Both the position numbers and the translations under genes were made by a program. This document shows positions 1 through 7,051 of a DNA stretch of 41,835 nucleotides, in pieces. The stretch's first letter is position 1; each line of letters begins with the position of its first letter. A model generated the notes under the pieces. It saw only the letters and a program-made list of their open reading frames with translations, did no database searches and was not told the origin of the DNA. Source of the DNA: UBA2396 sp038042175 (lineage in GTDB: Bacteria > Planctomycetota > Phycisphaerae > Phycisphaerales > UBA1924); assembly GCA_964358855.1 (NCBI GenBank), contig CAYHQQ010000034.1, forward strand, positions 1 through 41,835, written 5' to 3'.

Positions 1-55
1 CGCCCTCTCCGCCGCCTCCGGGTGCGCCGTCTCCGCCGAGCCCATCCACGCCCTC
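1..55 (+). repeat. Exact 55-bp duplicate of the signal-peptide region of the next gene
   Basis: Bases 1-55 are identical to 146-200, which encode the end of the signal peptide of the gene starting at 99. In the same reading frame the copy encodes ALSAASGCAVSAEPIHAL and then meets TGA at 56-58. The repeat starts at the window edge, so its left limit is unknown. It may be the end of a truncated tandem copy of the gene, or an assembly duplication. Confidence 0.85.
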
Positions 56-98
56 TGAACACTCGCACACCAACCCTCTTGAGCCCCAAGGAGTTCCC

Positions 99-1568
99 AT
101 GACCATCAACCTGCTCTTCGCCACGGCCGCGGTCTCCATGCTCGCCGCCCTCTCCGCCGCCTCCGGGTGCGCCGTCTCCGCCGAGCCCATCCACGCCCTC
201 ATCGTCACCGGCCACAACAACCACAACTGGCAATACACCAGCCGCATGCACAAGGACACCCTCGAGGCCACCGGCAAGTTCGCCGTCGATATCACCGACG
301 CGCCCGCCACAGCCCTCGCCGACGCCAAGGCCCTCGCCAAGTACAAGGTCGTCATCCTCGACTACAACGACTCCCACCAGGCCAAACGCTGGGGCGAGCC
401 CGCCGAGGCGACGTTCCTGGCCGCAGTCCGCGGCGGCCTTGGCGTCGTCTCCGTCCACTCCGCCAACAACGCCTTCAACGGCTGGGCCGACTACGAACGC
501 ATGATCGGCCTCATGTGGCGTGAAGGCACCGGCCACGGCAAGTTCCACGAGTTCGAGGTCAAAGTCGTCGACGCCGAACACCCGGTCTTCAAGGGTCTTC
601 CGACCATCACCAAGACCAGCGACGAGCTCTACCACAAGCTCGTCAACTCGCAGAAGGCCGAGTACAAGCTCCTCGCCTCCGCCATGTCCGCCAAGGAGAC
701 CGGCGGCACCGGAAACGACGAGCCCATGGCCCTCACCCTCGCCTTCGGCAGCGGCCGCGTCTTCCACACGCCCCTGGGCCACGTCTGGACCAACTCCGCC
801 TCGTCCAAAGTCTCGGTGACCACGCCCACCTTCCGCTCCGTGCTCACCCGCGGCGCCGAGTGGGCCGCCACCGGCAGCGTGACGCTCGGCCCCACCTGGT
901 CCGACATCCGCACCCACAACGTGCTCACCGACGACGAGAAGAGCCAGGGCTGGGAGCTGCTCTTCGACGGCAAGACTTCTCCCAAGCTCCGCGGCTGGAA
1001 GAAGGACAAGCTCCCCGGAAGCTGGAAGTTCGACGATGGCACGCTCCACGTCGTCAAGAGCCCCGACCACGCCGGCGGCGAAGACGCCGGCGACATCTGC
1101 ACGCTCGACCAATACAAGAACTTCGAGTTCGAGTGCGAGTGGAAGGTCGGCCAGGGCGGCAACTCCGGCATCATGTACCACTGCACCGAGGACCACACCT
1201 ACCCCTGGGAAACCGGCCCCGAAATGCAAATCCTGGACGATGAGCGCCACCAGGACGGCAAGAAGCCCCAGACCACCGCCGGCTCCATGTACGACATCTT
1301 CGCCCCCGCCGTCGACTCCGCCAGGCCCCCGGGCGAGTGGAACCGCGCCCGCATCGTCTGCAAAGGCACCCGCGTCGAACACTGGCTCAACGGCTTCAAA
1401 GTCGTCGACACCGACACCGCCGGCAAAGAGTTCACCGACGCCAAAGCCAAAAGCAAGTGGCCCGGCATGCCCGACTACGCCACCCGCCCCAGCGGCTTCA
1501 TCGCCCTGCAAGACCACGGCGACGAGGTCGCGTTCAGAAACATCAAGGTGAGGAAGCTGGCGGATTGA
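99..1568 (+). CDS. Secreted ThuA-like / DUF1080 (3-keto-disaccharide hydrolase-type) protein
   Basis: This 489-residue protein has an N-terminal signal peptide (residues 1-28). It could be cut after VSA28, or be lipidated at Cys24 in the weak lipobox ASGC. Residues about 31-255 look like a ThuA (trehalose-utilisation, class I amidotransferase-like) domain, with HALIVTGHNNHNW near its start and GLGVVSVHSANNAFNGW in the middle. Residues about 282-487 are a DUF1080 concanavalin-like domain, with GWELLFDGKTS at its start and motifs NSGIMYHCTED and GPEMQILDDE. Planctomycetes carry many such proteins, and DUF1080 members include 3-keto-glycoside hydrolases, so a role in extracytoplasmic sugar processing is inferred. 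The start is fixed by AAGGAG at 88-93, five bases before the ATG. Confidence 0.9.
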   Translation: MTINLLFATAAVSMLAALSAASGCAVSAEPIHALIVTGHNNHNWQYTSRMHKDTLEATGKFAVDITDAPATALADAKALAKYKVVILDYNDSHQAKRWGEPAEATFLAAVRGGLGVVSVHSANNAFNGWADYERMIGLMWREGTGHGKFHEFEVKVVDAEHPVFKGLPTITKTSDELYHKLVNSQKAEYKLLASAMSAKETGGTGNDEPMALTLAFGSGRVFHTPLGHVWTNSASSKVSVTTPTFRSVLTRGAEWAATGSVTLGPTWSDIRTHNVLTDDEKSQGWELLFDGKTSPKLRGWKKDKLPGSWKFDDGTLHVVKSPDHAGGEDAGDICTLDQYKNFEFECEWKVGQGGNSGIMYHCTEDHTYPWETGPEMQILDDERHQDGKKPQTTAGSMYDIFAPAVDSARPPGEWNRARIVCKGTRVEHWLNGFKVVDTDTAGKEFTDAKAKSKWPGMPDYATRPSGFIALQDHGDEVAFRNIKVRKLAD

Positions 1569-1572
1569 GTGG

Positions 1573-1605
1573 GTGGCATGCTTCCCCTTAAGGGAAGCAT
1601 GATTC
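1573..1605. repeat. GCATGCTTCCC-type palindromic repeat, single copy
   Basis: The arms CATGCTTCCC (1577-1586) and GGGAAGCATG (1592-1601) form a perfect 10-bp stem around a 5-base loop, five bases after the stop of the ThuA/DUF1080 gene. Three more copies form an array at 2853-2957. No U-run follows, so a REP-like repeat is more likely than an intrinsic terminator. Confidence 0.85.
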
Positions 1606-2044
1606 CGCCCCGTATCACGGGACAATCCTCCGCTTCCAACGCATCGAGCCTTGTTCGCGCGCCCACTTTCCCCTGCGCCGTAAGCCCAGGGGCTATAGCC
1701 CCTGGGCTTACGGCGCACGAGGAACTGCACGCGCATTCCCCACTTGATGCCTCGATGCCTTCCCCTTCATCCGCCTCGCACCAGTCCCGATCACTCCCAA
1801 TCAGCCCTCCGCGCGCACATCCGGAATGCACCCCGGGCTCCACCACCCACCAGAATCGCAATAAAGTACGAGTCTTCAAGGCCGGTCCCTCTCCGCCAAG
1901 GACTCGCCTCAATCCCATGCCCCCCAATCCCTTGCGCCACCCGCGATAACCAGGCGAACCGACCGCGCCCATCACTCCTCAAACATTTTCGCCGTTCACC
2001 CGCCACGTTTGTGCGCTCAAACGCGCCCGCTCGCCCCAAAATAC
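1606..2044. other. Intergenic region with no convincing gene
   Basis: This stretch separates the ThuA/DUF1080 gene from the frameshifted ORF. It holds the 44-bp palindrome at 1674-1717. Open frames here have arginine- and proline-rich translations typical of chance frames in G+C-rich DNA. I see no promoter or RNA gene that I can support. Confidence 0.6.
1674..1717. repeat. Perfect 44-bp palindrome centred on TATA
   Basis: Bases 1674-1695 are the exact reverse complement of 1696-1717, with no mismatch. The core reads AGCCCAGGGGCTATAGCCCC. A second member lies at 3036-3061, where one stem pair has changed from G-C to C-G with pairing kept. It would form a hairpin in RNA or a cruciform in DNA. 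Confidence 0.92.
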
Positions 2045-2850
2045 GTGAGCCTCGTTTCATCCCAGCCCGCGCCCCCACCCATCCTCTCCCACGACGACCT
2101 CCTCGTCGCGTGGTCGAAGTTCCTGGGCGATCCCATCGCCATCACCGCCCACCTCAACCTCACTCCCACCCAGTTCCTAAGCCTCGTCGCCGACCCCGGC
2201 TTCATCGAGAAAAGGCCCAGTGGGAATCCCTCTGCCTCGCTCACATGCACGCCGTCGCTCTGGACCATCAGGCCGCCGCCGCCGCCAAACTTCGCGAGCA
2301 CATGGCCTCCGCCGACCCGCTCGAGTCTCGCAAGGCCGCCACCACTCTCTCCCGCTTCTGGCCCGGCCCGCCGCAAGCCGGCCGCTCCTCCCGCTCCCGC
2401 TCCGCCGACGCCCTCGAACGCGCCGCCATCGACCGCTTCCCAAACCAAAGCCCCGACCCAAAGTCCGTCGTCACCGAGTTCGTCGGCCGCATGCGCCGCA
2501 CCGCCGAGAAAAGCCGCACGAACAACGCCGCCCAAATCCTCCCTCAACTCTCCCCAACCGTCATGCTCGACAACCGGCCCGTGCGCCCCGGCACCCTCGC
2601 CGACTCCGAGCTCTTCGCCAACGTCTTCGCCGCATCCTGCCTGGGCGAACTCTGCCAGCCCGGCGAAGTCACCGTCAAGCAATTCAAAACCTCCGAAACC
2701 ACCTGCCACCTCCAAGCCACCTGCCGCGATGGCTTCAACGACGACCTCATCATCAACTTCGAACTCGCCCGCGAAAGCCCCTTCTCCCCCTGGCTCATCA
2801 CCTCCATCTCCGGCCCCAACTCCCCACCTCCCCGCGCCGCCAGTCCATAG
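2045..2850 (+). pseudogene. Unknown protein gene interrupted by a frameshift
   Basis: Two reading frames join into one plausible protein. From a GTG at 2045 the first frame gives a protein-like stretch (SHDDLLVAWSKFLGDP, then LTPTQFLSLVADPGFIEK). At the AAAA run near 2207-2214 the sense continues in the -1 frame with AQWESLCLAHMHAVALDHQA and runs to the stop at 2850. The first part looks helical and possibly HTH-like. The last ~70 residues form a soluble-looking domain (FKTSETTCHLQATCRDGF). I do not recognise the family. The break may be a disabling indel, a sequencing error, or less likely a programmed -1 shift, since only four A's are present. A hairpin array begins three bases after the stop. 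Confidence 0.5.
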
Positions 2851-2852
2851 AA

Positions 2853-2957
2853 GTGGCATGCTTCCCCCTCAGGGAAGCATGATCCGGGTGGCATGCTTCC
2901 CCCTCAGGGAAGCATGATCCCGGTGGCATGCTTCCCCCCAGGGAAGCATGATCCCCC
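2853..2957. repeat. Array of three 35-bp GCATGCTTCCC palindromic repeats
   Basis: Three copies of the repeat first seen at 1573 follow one another with an exact 35-bp period. Their left arms start at 2857, 2892 and 2927. Each has perfect 10-bp arms CATGCTTCCC and GGGAAGCATG around a 4-5 base loop. The array lies between the frameshifted gene and the redox gene, and seems to be non-coding. Confidence 0.9.
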
Positions 2958-3035
2958 CCCGTGTGACACGTCAAACCTCGTTCCCTTCTCTGGCGCATGA
3001 GTCCCCCTCACGCGTCCAGTTTCTCGTGCGCCATA

Positions 3036-3061
3036 AGCCCACGGGCTATAGCCCGTGGGCT
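3036..3061. repeat. 26-bp palindrome centred on TATA, second family member
   Basis: This is a perfect palindrome with core AGCCCACGGGCTATAGCCCG. It matches the 1674-1717 repeat except at one stem pair, where C-G replaces G-C. Pairing is therefore conserved between the two copies. It ends 66 bases before the start codon of the redox gene. Confidence 0.88.
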
Positions 3062-3127
3062 AATCACTCCCGATGCAATCGACGATACCCTCATTCGTTC
3101 GCCTCCGTACGCACTCTGGAGTCCCGC

Positions 3128-5122
3128 ATGAAGCGTGAATGGCTGAGTCTCGGATTGATCGCGATCACCGCCGGCACCCTCGGTGCGGGGATGCTTCCGC
3201 CCGTTGACAGTCTCGCGCCGCCTTCGCAGCGCGACGCCCGCGACCTTGGCGTAGGCCGCTACATCCCCGATGTCTCCGCCACCAACCTTTCAGGCAAGCC
3301 CGTCTCCTGGCGAACCGCCCGAGGCGACAAACTCACCGTCCTCGCCCTGACCAGTCTCACCTGCCCCCTCTCCAAGAAGTTCGCCCCCACACTCGCCCGC
3401 ATTGAGGCCGCGTACGCCGCGAAGGGCGTGAAGTTCATCCACATCAACGTGAGCGGTCAGGACACCGCCGCCGAAATGCAGGAGCAGGTCAAGTCGCTCG
3501 CCCTCAAGGGCCTCTACCTCGACGACAAGGATCAGAAACTCACCAGCGCCCTGCACGCCAAGACCACCACCGAAGTCTTCGTCATCGACGCCGCCAACAC
3601 TCTCGTCTATCGCGGCGCGATCAGCGACCAATATGGCGTTGGATTCTCTCTTGACGCCCCCCGCCGGCGATTCCTCGAGAACGCGCTCGACACAGCCCTC
3701 GCCGGCGAGCCACCCGCGATCGCCGCGACCAACGCCCCCGGCTGCGCCATAGAGCTCGCGCCCGCAAAAGCACAAGCCTCAACCGTCACCTACACCAAAG
3801 ACATCGCCCGCATCGTCCAGAACAGCTGCGTCGAGTGCCACCGCTCCGGCGGCGTCGCTCCGTTCGCTCTCGACACTTTCGAGGCCGTGTCGAAGCGGGC
3901 GACGATGATCGCGAACGTGACCGACAAGGGCATCATGCCCCCATGGTTCGCGGCGCCGAACGCCAAGCACGCCAACCCCTGGGCCAACGACCGCTCGCTC
4001 AGCGAGACCGACAAGGACGCGATCTCCGCGTGGGTCGACGCCGGCAAGCCGCAGGGCGACAAGGCCGACATGCCCCTGGCCCGCACCTTCTCCACCAGCG
4101 AGTGGAGCATCGGCAAGCCCAGCGCGATTTTCCAGCTTCCCACCCCCATCGCCATCAAAGCCGACGGCGTCATGCCCTACCAGATCGTCACCGTCCCCAC
4201 CGACCTCGCCGAGGACAAGTGGGTCAAGGGCATCCAGATCATCCCCACCGATAAGGCGGTCGTGCACCACGTGCTCGTGTACGTCCTCCCCGAAGAAGCC
4301 CTGCACGACGCCGCCGCCCGCCGCCGTGCGACCATCGACGAGGCCGGCGGTTTCTTCGCCGCATACGTCCCCGGCAACGACGCGGTGATCTACCCGCAGG
4401 GCATGGCCAAACGCCTGCCCAAGAAGTCCGTCCTCGCCTTCCAGATCCACTACACACCCAACGGCAAGGCGACCAGCGACCAGATGGGCATCGGCTTCCT
4501 CTTCGGCAACGAGGCTCCGACGCATCTCGTCCGCACCGTCGGCATCGCCGCCCGCAATCTCAACATCCCGCCCGGCGCCGACAACCATCAGGTGAAGGCG
4601 ACGCTCGCCGTCCTCTTCGACGCCAAGATCCTCGCCTTCATGCCCCACATGCACGTCCGCGGCAAGGCCTTTCGCTACGAACTCTCCTCGCCCGATGCCT
4701 CCCGCGACATGCTCTTGGACATTCCGCGATACGACTTCAACTGGCAGCTCCGCTACCTGCTCAAAGAGCCGCTGGATGCCCCCAAGGGCTCCACCATCCA
4801 CGCGACCGCCTGGTACGACAACAGCCCCGGCAACCCCGCCAACCCCGATCCGAGCAAGACCGTCCGCTGGGGCCAGCAGACCTACGACGAGATGATGCTC
4901 GGGTACGTCGAGTACTACATCGTGCAGGAGGACCCCAGCCATCCCGAAGATGCACCGCTGGCGTCGCGAGGCCTCTCGTTCGAGAGTCTGGCCAAACTCT
5001 TCGACAAGAACAAGGACGCCAAGATCGAGAAGTCCGAGGCCCCCGAGCGGCTGCACGAGCAGTTTGATCGGCTGGACAAGAACAAGGACGGGGTGCTGAC
5101 CAAGGACGATTTCGCCAGATAG
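3128..5122 (+). CDS. Redoxin / cytochrome c-like / copper type II monooxygenase / EF-hand multidomain protein
   Basis: The 664-residue product has an N-terminal hydrophobic export segment (residues 1-22). Residues ~40-190 are a thioredoxin-fold peroxiredoxin-like domain with a single candidate active-site Cys79 in TCPLSKKF. A c-type haem site, CVECH (Cys234, Cys237, His238), follows in a cytochrome-like segment to ~310. Residues ~325-605 resemble the copper type II ascorbate-dependent monooxygenase fold, with candidate copper ligands His380-His381, His441 and the HMH pair 507/509. The C-terminus has EF-hand-like loops (DKNKDAKIEKSE and DKNKDGVLTKDD). An extracytoplasmic redox enzyme is likely, but its substrate is unknown. 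GGAG at 3118-3121 supports this ATG over in-frame starts upstream, which lie in repeat DNA. Confidence 0.88.
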   Translation: MKREWLSLGLIAITAGTLGAGMLPPVDSLAPPSQRDARDLGVGRYIPDVSATNLSGKPVSWRTARGDKLTVLALTSLTCPLSKKFAPTLARIEAAYAAKGVKFIHINVSGQDTAAEMQEQVKSLALKGLYLDDKDQKLTSALHAKTTTEVFVIDAANTLVYRGAISDQYGVGFSLDAPRRRFLENALDTALAGEPPAIAATNAPGCAIELAPAKAQASTVTYTKDIARIVQNSCVECHRSGGVAPFALDTFEAVSKRATMIANVTDKGIMPPWFAAPNAKHANPWANDRSLSETDKDAISAWVDAGKPQGDKADMPLARTFSTSEWSIGKPSAIFQLPTPIAIKADGVMPYQIVTVPTDLAEDKWVKGIQIIPTDKAVVHHVLVYVLPEEALHDAAARRRATIDEAGGFFAAYVPGNDAVIYPQGMAKRLPKKSVLAFQIHYTPNGKATSDQMGIGFLFGNEAPTHLVRTVGIAARNLNIPPGADNHQVKATLAVLFDAKILAFMPHMHVRGKAFRYELSSPDASRDMLLDIPRYDFNWQLRYLLKEPLDAPKGSTIHATAWYDNSPGNPANPDPSKTVRWGQQTYDEMMLGYVEYYIVQEDPSHPEDAPLASRGLSFESLAKLFDKNKDAKIEKSEAPERLHEQFDRLDKNKDGVLTKDDFAR

Positions 5123-5149
5123 ACGTCTCGATTGTGAAACGGAGGTTCC

Positions 5150-5257
5150 ATGATCACCGGCGTTCACACCATCATCTACTCCGAGGACCCCGTCGCCATA
5201 CGCAAGTTCTTCGGCGAATTGCTCGGCCTCGCGAGCGTCGATGTCAATGTGGTGTGA
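5150..5257 (+). pseudogene. Truncated VOC (glyoxalase/bleomycin-resistance) family gene, N-terminal fragment
   Basis: A short ORF with a good ribosome site (GGAGG at 5141-5145) encodes 35 residues. MITGVHTIIYSEDP and FFGELLGL are typical of the first beta-alpha unit of VOC-superfamily proteins, which are usually ~120 residues or more. The frame hits TGA at 5255-5257, ten bases before the left repeat of the IS200-like element. No remaining VOC sequence was seen beyond the element. It is probably a remnant left by insertion or rearrangement. Confidence 0.6.
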
Positions 5258-5266
5258 AGTCCTGTC

Positions 5267-5387
5267 TTTCGACCCCGGAGGGGTCGCGGGTTGTAGCCAC
5301 GGGTGGAGCGCAGGTCGCCGAAGGCGACCGAAGCGCAACCCGTGGTAGGATAGTAGTATTATGATCTCGCCCCGAAGGGGCGAAGGA
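5267..5387 (+). repeat. Left inverted repeat of the IS200-like element
   Basis: Three hairpins lie in tandem. The first is a short stem CGACCCC/GGGGTCG. The second is a long imperfect stem running from CCACGGGT to ACCCGTGG, with an inner GGTCGCC/GGCGACC stem. The third is a short stem TCGCCCC/GGGGCGA. The central ~54 bases match the right repeat in inverted orientation with about two differences. The third hairpin lies ~30 bases before the transposase start and may also affect its translation. Confidence 0.88.
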
Positions 5388-5414
5388 GGAGTACATTATA
5401 TTGAAAGGTCAATC

Positions 5415-5867
5415 ATGCCAGGAACCCACACCCAACTGTTGCACCACGTCGTCTTCAGCACCAAGCATCGCGATCCGTGGATCACCGCGGAAATCGCGGG
5501 GCGTCTCTACCCATACATCGGGGGCCTTGTTCGGACAGAAAAGGGGGTTCTATACGACATTGGCGGGATCGAGGATCACATCCACATGTACTTCCGGTGG
5601 CGCCCCGATGCGACCATCTCCGATTTGATGCGAACGGTGAAGGCTCGATCGTCGAAATGGCTCCATGACACGTACCCCTCGCTCAATGCGGCGTCTTGGC
5701 AGGAGGGATACGGCGCTTTCACGGTCAGCAAGTCGCAGGAAAAGGTCGTCAAGGCGTACATCGCGGGGCAACATGAGCACCACAGGAAGGAAGACTTCAA
5801 GTCCGAGTTCTTGCGCCTGCTTCGGGCACACGAAATCGAATTCGATGAGCGATATGTGTTTGATTGA
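5415..5867 (+). CDS. tnpA: IS200/IS605-family Y1 transposase (TnpA / RAYT-like)
   Basis: The 150-residue protein has the HUH nuclease layout. The H-x-H metal motif is His55-Ile-His57 in GIEDHIHMYF, and the catalytic tyrosine is probably Tyr115 in VVKAYIAGQHEHH, followed by Gln119. Such enzymes cut and rejoin single-stranded DNA by recognising subterminal hairpins, which agrees with the repeats on both sides. The ATG at 5415 is chosen because GAAAGGT lies just upstream. An in-frame ATG at 5361 lies before the third hairpin of the left repeat and would add repeat-encoded residues. The protein looks intact. Confidence 0.93.
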   Translation: MPGTHTQLLHHVVFSTKHRDPWITAEIAGRLYPYIGGLVRTEKGVLYDIGGIEDHIHMYFRWRPDATISDLMRTVKARSSKWLHDTYPSLNAASWQEGYGAFTVSKSQEKVVKAYIAGQHEHHRKEDFKSEFLRLLRAHEIEFDERYVFD

Positions 5868-5883
5868 TTCCAACACCGACGCT

Positions 5884-6003
5884 TCCTTCGCCCCGCCGAG
5901 GCGAGATCACGATGGGATCGGGTTACCACGGGTTGCGCTCCGGTCGCCTGCGGCGACCTGCGCTCCACCCGTGGCTACACCCCGTCGCCCCGCTGGGGCG
6001 AAA
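5884..6003 (-). repeat. Right inverted repeat of the IS200-like element
   Basis: Read on the minus strand, this repeats the left end: a short stem (TCGCCCC/GGGGCGA), the long CCACGGGT...ACCCGTGG stem, a variable spacer, and a short stem near TGATCTCGCC. Several differences from the left copy are compensatory within stems. It contains the stop codon and last codons of the SDR gene on the minus strand. Confidence 0.88.
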
Positions 6004-6952
6004 GCGCGGATGCTTCTTTACGACGAAAAGTTCCCGCCACCCACCCCTCACTCACCTTCCACAATCTCCCCGCCGCCTCCACATCACGCGACGCGGCCGA
6101 CGACTCCGCAACTTTCTGCTTCACAAAGTACTTCCCCGTGACCCCTTCCACCTCCAGAGTGCACGCAACATGCAAAGTCGTCCTGGCACCATCCTCCGCA
6201 TTCATGCCCAGCAATCTCGACCACACACGCATGAACCACCCGAACGAACCATTGCCACCGGTGAATCCCGTCGACACAAACCCGGGGTGCAGGGCGTTGA
6301 CCGTGACGCCGGTTCCTTCGAGCCTTCTCGCGAGTTCGTACGTGAACAGGAGATTGGCCAATTTGGTCTGGGCATACTGCATGAATCCCGGATGGGCCCA
6401 GGGCGTCGTAAGCGTGCTCAGGAGACTCTTGAACTCCGATTGCCCGTATCCGCGGCGCTTCGACAGAGCCTGCGGATCTTCAAAGTCGAACGCCTTCACA
6501 TCGTCGTGAGCGCCCGACGAGACATTGACGATGCGGGCCGGCGCACTCGCCTTGATCGTGTCGAGCAAGAGGTCGGTCAGGAGGAAGTACGCAAGATGGT
6601 TCAGGGCAAGCGTCATCTCGATGCCGTCAACGCTCTCGCGGCGGAGGGCGAACATGGCGCCGGCGTTGTTGATGAGGACGTGGAGGCGGTTGTGGCGAGC
6701 GAGGAATTCGCTGGCCGCCCGACGCACGTCGGCCTGCGAGGAAAGGTCCGCGACGATGAACTCGACGCCCTCATTGCCCGTCTGCCGCTTGATCGTTTCG
6801 ACCGCCGCCTCGCACCGCTCGCGGCTGCGACCCACGATCACGACGGTCGCCCCGCGAGCGGCCAGTTCCCGGGCGGTGACCAGACCGATGCCGGTGGTTG
6901 CGCCGGTGACCAGACAGATTGTGCCCGCCATCGAATTGCTGGAATCCTGCAC
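5975..6952 (-). CDS. Short-chain dehydrogenase/reductase (retinol dehydrogenase-like)
   Basis: The 325-residue protein has the classical SDR fold. The nucleotide site is TGATTGIG (16-23), the structural motif NNAG is at 95-98, and the catalytic residues are Ser146, Tyr193 and Lys197 (YAQTK). PGFVSTGF lies in the expected place after the catalytic helix. The layout resembles animal-type retinol/WW-domain oxidoreductases, but the substrate cannot be told. The final residues (LSPQRGDGV) and the stop lie in the right repeat of the IS200-like element, so the native C-terminus was probably altered. The GTG at 6952 has GGGAGA eight bases upstream; the ATG at 6931 is an alternative. It is the last gene of a minus-strand run. 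Confidence 0.88.
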   Translation of the reverse strand: MQDSSNSMAGTICLVTGATTGIGLVTARELAARGATVVIVGRSRERCEAAVETIKRQTGNEGVEFIVADLSSQADVRRAASEFLARHNRLHVLINNAGAMFALRRESVDGIEMTLALNHLAYFLLTDLLLDTIKASAPARIVNVSSGAHDDVKAFDFEDPQALSKRRGYGQSEFKSLLSTLTTPWAHPGFMQYAQTKLANLLFTYELARRLEGTGVTVNALHPGFVSTGFTGGNGSFGWFMRVWSRLLGMNAEDGARTTLHVACTLEVEGVTGKYFVKQKVAESSAASRDVEAAGRLWKVSEGWVAGTFRRKEASALSPQRGDGV

Positions 6953-7051
6953 GCGATCATTCTCCCAAGCTCGGTGCCCAGCGTCGTGGGGCCGTCGTCG
7001 ATTGTACTGGCGACTCGGAGAAAGGTGGCAAGGGCGAGGGGCAAGGTGCGA

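Larger units (their letters stand above)
5267..6003 (+). mobile_element. IS200/RAYT-like element: Y1 transposase flanked by ~120-bp inverted hairpin repeats
   Basis: The unit comprises a left repeat (5267-5387), a single HUH/Y1 transposase gene (5415-5867) and a right repeat (5884-6003) that is the near-identical reverse complement of the left. Each repeat contains three hairpins. No tnpB is present. Paired palindromic repeats around a lone Y1 transposase recall REP-associated tyrosine transposases, while the protein length resembles IS200 TnpA. The element lies between a truncated VOC gene and the 3' end of an SDR gene. Exact cleavage points cannot be read from one copy. Confidence 0.8.

Noticed and set aside
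2205..2215. Programmed -1 frameshift site
   Set aside because: Only four A's are present, with no proper slippery heptamer or clear downstream pseudoknot. An indel is simpler.
2853..2957. Possible CRISPR array
   Set aside because: The three 35-bp units are contiguous palindromes with no spacers, and no cas gene is present. The same holds for the 15-bp and 17-bp arrays.
2948..3127. N-terminal extension of the redox protein from an upstream ATG
   Set aside because: The extra 60 residues are encoded by hairpin repeats and would hide the signal segment; GGAG marks the ATG at 3128.
3779..5338. 519-codon minus-strand open frame under the redox protein gene
   Set aside because: The plus-strand gene has recognisable domains and a ribosome site; the antisense frame has none.
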